Source: TMED27 sp964351195
GTDB taxonomy: Bacteria; Pseudomonadota; Alphaproteobacteria; Micavibrionales; Micavibrionaceae
Direction: 5' to 3'
Assembly (NCBI GenBank): GCA_964351195.1
Contig: CAYGNI010000012.1
Location: forward strand, 1 to 27,572
Length of the DNA stretch: 27,572 nt
The notes beneath the pieces were generated by a model. The model was not told where the DNA came from, ran no database searches, and saw only the letters and a list, made by a program, of their open reading frames with translations. Numbering within the stretch: the stretch's first letter is position 1; the number at the start of each line of letters is the position of its first letter. Shown here piece after piece: positions 24,396-27,572 of this stretch. The translations under genes were made by a program, and so were the position numbers.

Positions 24396-25037
24396 ATGAG
24401 CAGTGAGAAAAACATAGACAGCCTGATCGGAGATCTTACACAAGATTTAAAACTTGTGAAATGCATGGGTTGTCCGGCGCGCCGCATTATACCCTGGATC
24501 TTGGCCGCTGCTCTATATACTGCATGTGCTGTTTATTTCATTGGCATCCGTCACGATGTGAACACACTCTTCGAAAGTCCGATTTTTGCCTTTGAAATAT
24601 TATTAATGTCTTTTATCGGCATTATGGCGGCCCTAAGCTCCAGCTATTTGTCTGTTCCCGATATGTGCGGAAAACAATGGTTAGTCCCCACAACGCTTAC
24701 TTCTCTGGGGATTTTCGCAGCATGGTGCATCATCCGCGGCGCGATTGAAGGCATGTATATGCCGCAAATCCATTTGGATCATTGCATGGGCGAGGGGGCC
24801 TTCATGGCAATTATCCCTGTTGCTATTCTGATTTTCATGATGAAACAGGGCACAACAACACGCCCTATTCTGATGTCCTTTATGAATGTATTGTCCATCA
24901 CAGCTTTGGGTTATGTAGCATTGCGCTTCACATGCTCATCCGACACGATCGCCCACGCAACCATATCCCACCTCGTGCCATACACCGTATTCGGCGCAGT
25001 GCTAGGCATCATGGCCCGCAAGCTTTATAAGTGGTAA
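24396..25037 (+). CDS. NrsF-like (DUF1109) membrane anti-sigma factor
   Basis: The 213-residue protein has a short cytoplasmic N-terminus (LIGDLTQDLKLVK) and six membrane segments. That is the DUF1109/NrsF layout, which holds an ECF sigma factor at the membrane. Family marks in the second half are HCMGEGAFMAIIP (Cys130), ALRFTCSSDTIAHA (Cys180), SHLVPYTVFGAVLG and the terminal KLYKW. In Caulobacter NrsF, from memory, two conserved cysteines at nearly the same positions are needed for signal sensing; both appear kept here. An additional KCMGC pair (Cys23, Cys26) sits near the start. It is coupled to the sigma gene with a 2-base gap. Confidence 0.9.
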   Translation: MSSEKNIDSLIGDLTQDLKLVKCMGCPARRIIPWILAAALYTACAVYFIGIRHDVNTLFESPIFAFEILLMSFIGIMAALSSSYLSVPDMCGKQWLVPTTLTSLGIFAAWCIIRGAIEGMYMPQIHLDHCMGEGAFMAIIPVAILIFMMKQGTTTRPILMSFMNVLSITALGYVALRFTCSSDTIAHATISHLVPYTVFGAVLGIMARKLYKW

Positions 25038-25073
25038 TGGCCCTCATTATACAAACGCAAATGACGAAGAAAT

Positions 25074-26687
25074 TTAGGCCGTCTCTTTAATTCTATTCGG
25101 CGCGTCCTGAACAGAATCAATGGCATCATTGGCAACGCTGCTGCGCACATTTTGTCCGGTTTTGGTCTTCATAAATTCTTCGAAGATATCACCATCATCA
25201 AGCGCATGAATGAGCATTTCAATTAAACCATCATATTTATGGCCTTTGCCCTGACGCGTATCATAAATTATACGGTCTTCATAACCGGAAATCCAAAGCG
25301 CTTCAGGGTTACGCTTGGCAATAATCAAATCACCCTGCGTTTCCGCTTCAAACGGTGAACGGTGCGATTTAAAGATAATCAATCCGTCACCCAAAAGCGT
25401 ATCCAGAATATCACCCAGACGACCGGGTAGGGCCTTAAGTTCATCCTTCGGCAGCTCAAGCGCATCAATCACGCTGACAATCTCCATCTTACCCCATTCA
25501 GTGGACATAGAGAAACGTGAACGCGCTGTATCGGACAATCCCTTCATTGCTGCGTTATGCAGCTCCCATGACGCTTCCACAGGTACAGAAAACGCCTTAT
25601 GCCCCTGAATATCACGGCCCTGGAAGATATACTTAAACTTGATCCCCATCCGGCGCAGCTCTTCATGCAAAATCCGAATAGACGGCTCATCATCGTTGAC
25701 CTTCGAAACAAGCGGTGTCTGATTCTCAACTGTGATAAACGGCTTAGACAGCATAAGCTCAACCGCCCGCCGGCTTGTCGGCATCCATTGATACCCTCCG
25801 CCACCTTCATTCTCGATATAATGACCATCTTGGTCACGCATCAAAACTTCATCCGGATGCGTAATATGTGACACAAGATTGATGTGCATTTCTGGGAATA
25901 TATCGTGAATAATCTGGAATGTTTCCGCCAGGTTTTCATCAAAGCGCTCTGGGCGGAACGCCCATTCTTTCGAGCCAATGCGCAGATTGGTAATCCCGGC
26001 CTGACCGGCAGCAAACAAGAACCGATAGAGCATCGCATTCGTCAAAACCAACGGATCTCCGCCGGACAGCAACAGCTCACGAATAGGATAACGGCGATGC
26101 CCCGTTTCCGGATCCTTGCCGCCATTCGCTTTTAGCTTTTCATTATACTCGATAATATAATCGCGCAGCTCTTCCGGACGCACGCTTGTTTTCCCTGTGT
26201 CCTTGTTAAACAGATCAAGGCGATAACAATACCGGCAATGTGCAGAGCAAACAGGCGAAGCATACCCCAAAACAATCTCGTCATATTTATGCAAAAGCTT
26301 ACCATGGTAATCATCAGCTTCCGGCGTGAAATGCATTTGATTGGAAGGGTCCTTCGCCCCTTCAAGCGAATAAACTTCGTTCAGGCGCGGCAAGATCAAA
26401 GCGGCAATCGCCGTGCTTGGCGGCATCGCGGGAACCAAAACATTGCCTTCATGATCCTGGAGCTCCTCCCCCATCACCAAAGCCTGATAATGCGGATTGG
26501 TCCCAAACATCATGCGTTTATCAACGCCGGCCTCTTTCATGGCTTGATATTCATCTTCGCCGTGAATCTGCAAAAGCAGCTCGGAAACGCGGTGATGCGT
26601 GAAACGCCCACGCAAGGGGCGCACAGGTTTCATATTGGATTTCGGAACACGAGGATCCGTACAAATTTTATAATTACCCTCTAACAT
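25074..26687 (-). CDS. lysine 2,3-aminomutase-like radical SAM enzyme
   Basis: The 537-residue protein has the radical SAM motif CSAHCRYC (Cys147, Cys151, Cys154), LLLSGGDPLVL (about 206-214) and INLVSHITHPDE (about 269-280), all typical of the KamA family. By eye, FQGRDIQGHKAFSVPV aligns with the substrate region of lysine 2,3-aminomutase, keeping its first Asp (Asp359). STEWGKMEIV aligns with the PLP-lysine motif, keeping the Lys (Lys400) but not the glycine run or the second substrate Asp. It is longer than classic KamA (about 415 residues), with extra N-terminal sequence (about 1-130) and a C-terminal tail. ATG 26687 has AGGA 6 bases before it. No epmA or lysine-fermentation genes are nearby, so the substrate is open. 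Confidence 0.88.
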   Translation of the reverse strand: MLEGNYKICTDPRVPKSNMKPVRPLRGRFTHHRVSELLLQIHGEDEYQAMKEAGVDKRMMFGTNPHYQALVMGEELQDHEGNVLVPAMPPSTAIAALILPRLNEVYSLEGAKDPSNQMHFTPEADDYHGKLLHKYDEIVLGYASPVCSAHCRYCYRLDLFNKDTGKTSVRPEELRDYIIEYNEKLKANGGKDPETGHRRYPIRELLLSGGDPLVLTNAMLYRFLFAAGQAGITNLRIGSKEWAFRPERFDENLAETFQIIHDIFPEMHINLVSHITHPDEVLMRDQDGHYIENEGGGGYQWMPTSRRAVELMLSKPFITVENQTPLVSKVNDDEPSIRILHEELRRMGIKFKYIFQGRDIQGHKAFSVPVEASWELHNAAMKGLSDTARSRFSMSTEWGKMEIVSVIDALELPKDELKALPGRLGDILDTLLGDGLIIFKSHRSPFEAETQGDLIIAKRNPEALWISGYEDRIIYDTRQGKGHKYDGLIEMLIHALDDGDIFEEFMKTKTGQNVRSSVANDAIDSVQDAPNRIKETA

Positions 26688-26995
26688 TTCATATCCTATA
26701 TTCCGTGGTTGAAAGACTATAAAACACGCAGAATTTTAAGAAACATGAACTGAAAATAATATTTAGAAGGCTTAAAAGTCAATAAAAATAAGAATATTAT
26801 TACATTTTATGCACTTTTATTGTGCTGCAGCATAATTCTTTAGCAGCTGCAACATAGTATTTGCAAATAGATCCGGAATCTAAACTTTGATTACTTGAAT
26901 TTATACTTTGATGCCTATTTTCTTGAAAGTTATTTCATATAATGTATTTTAAAAATGTAATAGGAACGAAGCTTCAATTCTTGAGATCACATAAA
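26688..26995. promoter_or_regulatory. AT-rich divergent intergenic region
   Basis: This 308-base region separates kamA-like (minus) from the complex I gene (plus). On the minus side TATAGT near 26717-26722 could be a -10 for the aminomutase gene, but the -35 is poor. On the plus side a perfect -10 TATAAT lies at 26938-26943, also without a good -35. That predicts transcription from about 26950 and a leader of about 46 bases. Palindromes GCTGCAGC and GCAGCTGC lie near 26824-26851. I see no gene in it. Confidence 0.4.
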
Positions 26996-27304
26996 ATGAC
27001 CAAAGTAAAAATCTACAAGCCGAGCAAAAACGTCATGCAATCCGGCCACGCAAAAACCAAAAACTGGATTTTGGAATATATCCCGACATCTGCACGGATT
27101 CCCGAGGCTTTAATAGGATGGGTGTCTTCGCACGACACATTAAACCAGGTCAGAATCCACTTTGAATGTAAAGAAGACGCCATATCTTTCGCCCAAAAAC
27201 ATGATTTTGAATATACGCTAAGCGAATCAAATGATCGAAAAGTAAAGCCGCGTAACTATGGTGATAACTTCAAATATATCCCAACTGACGGCAAAAGCGC
27301 TTGA
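26996..27304 (+). CDS. NADH dehydrogenase accessory subunit, NDUFS4-like (ETC complex I family)
   Basis: The 102-residue protein begins KVKIYKPSKNVMQSGHAKTKNWILEY and continues GWVSSHDTLNQVRIHF, EDAISFAQKH and KPRNYGDNFKY. This is the pattern of the alphaproteobacterial homologue of mitochondrial NDUFS4, the 18-kDa subunit that stabilises the NADH-binding arm of complex I. The frame is open from 26942, but that ATG overlaps the TATAAT -10, so I use ATG 26996. An inverted repeat TTAACC/GGTTAA at 27355-27376 follows the gene and may be a weak terminator. Confidence 0.92.
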   Translation: MTKVKIYKPSKNVMQSGHAKTKNWILEYIPTSARIPEALIGWVSSHDTLNQVRIHFECKEDAISFAQKHDFEYTLSESNDRKVKPRNYGDNFKYIPTDGKSA

Positions 27305-27388
27305 TACTAAACCTTCATTTCGCATAAAGTAGCAAAGTCTGCTAAATGGACATCTTAACCGACCTTGGAAGGTTAAATCACTTTATAA

Positions 27389-27465
<77 letters not shown>

Positions 27466-27515
27466 TTCATTTTCATTAATAAAATTTAGGAAAAGGCCCG
27501 GAAATCGAGAGGCAC

Positions 27516-27540
27516 ATAAAAAAAGGTCCGGAGACCTTTT
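27516..27540. terminator. bidirectional intrinsic terminator
   Basis: The stem AAAAGGTC-CGGA-GACCTTTT (27521-27540) is a perfect 8-bp hairpin. Read on the minus strand it is followed by seven Ts, an excellent terminator for a gene lying beyond the window. On the plus strand it has four Ts and could end the tRNA-Arg transcript. The right arm overlaps a second inverted repeat, GTCCGGAG (27526-27533) and CTCCGGAC (27548-27555). Confidence 0.7.
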
Positions 27541-27572
27541 GAAGATGCTCCGGACAAACGGCGGTAATAGAG

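Overview
The window reads as a piece of an alphaproteobacterial chromosome of moderate GC. The main evidence is gene order. The minus-strand run miaB-phoH-ybeY-corC-lnt-xre-metK-trmB-rimP-nusA-infB is a conserved alphaproteobacterial neighbourhood. An ECF sigma factor paired with an NrsF-type (DUF1109) anti-sigma factor and a mitochondrial-type complex I accessory subunit (NDUFS4-like) point the same way. The exact order cannot be fixed from sequence alone; a Rhodospirillales- or Micavibrio-like lineage is a guess. A run of 10 Ns at 22270-22279 shows that this is a draft or metagenome assembly.

Positions 1-12682 (all minus strand) hold housekeeping genes for RNA and protein synthesis and the envelope. 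These cover tRNA modification (miaB, trmB), rRNA and ribosome maturation (ybeY, rimP), transcription elongation (nusA), translation initiation (infB, cut by the window start), S-adenosylmethionine synthesis (metK), lipoprotein acylation (lnt), a CBS/CorC protein, a PhoH ATPase and an Xre regulator. Several stretches between these genes carry visible control signals. The clearest is a promoter followed by an intrinsic terminator directly ahead of rimP-nusA-infB. The ylxR gene often found between nusA and infB is absent, and a 200-base leader with hairpins and a promoter sits there instead.

Positions 12754-19705 (plus strand) carry a small secreted protein, an AGCS sodium:amino-acid symporter, a 1269-residue membrane-anchored coiled-coil protein reminiscent of polarity or scaffold proteins, and a HAD-IIA hydrolase. 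A patatin-like phospholipase (minus) converges on the hydrolase and diverges from an MsbA-like ABC exporter (plus). The exporter gene is broken only by the assembly gap. After it come a CBS-domain protein, a secreted DUF192 protein, tRNA-Pro(TGG) and the ECF sigma/NrsF pair.

Positions 25074-27572 hold a lysine-2,3-aminomutase-like radical SAM enzyme (minus), an AT-rich intergenic region, the NDUFS4-like gene, tRNA-Arg(TCT) and a strong terminator hairpin. I see no CRISPR array, insertion sequence, prophage, plasmid origin or defence island. Most of the region is ordinary core genome. The items of interest are regulatory layout, the giant coiled-coil protein, the aminomutase active site, and the assembly gap.
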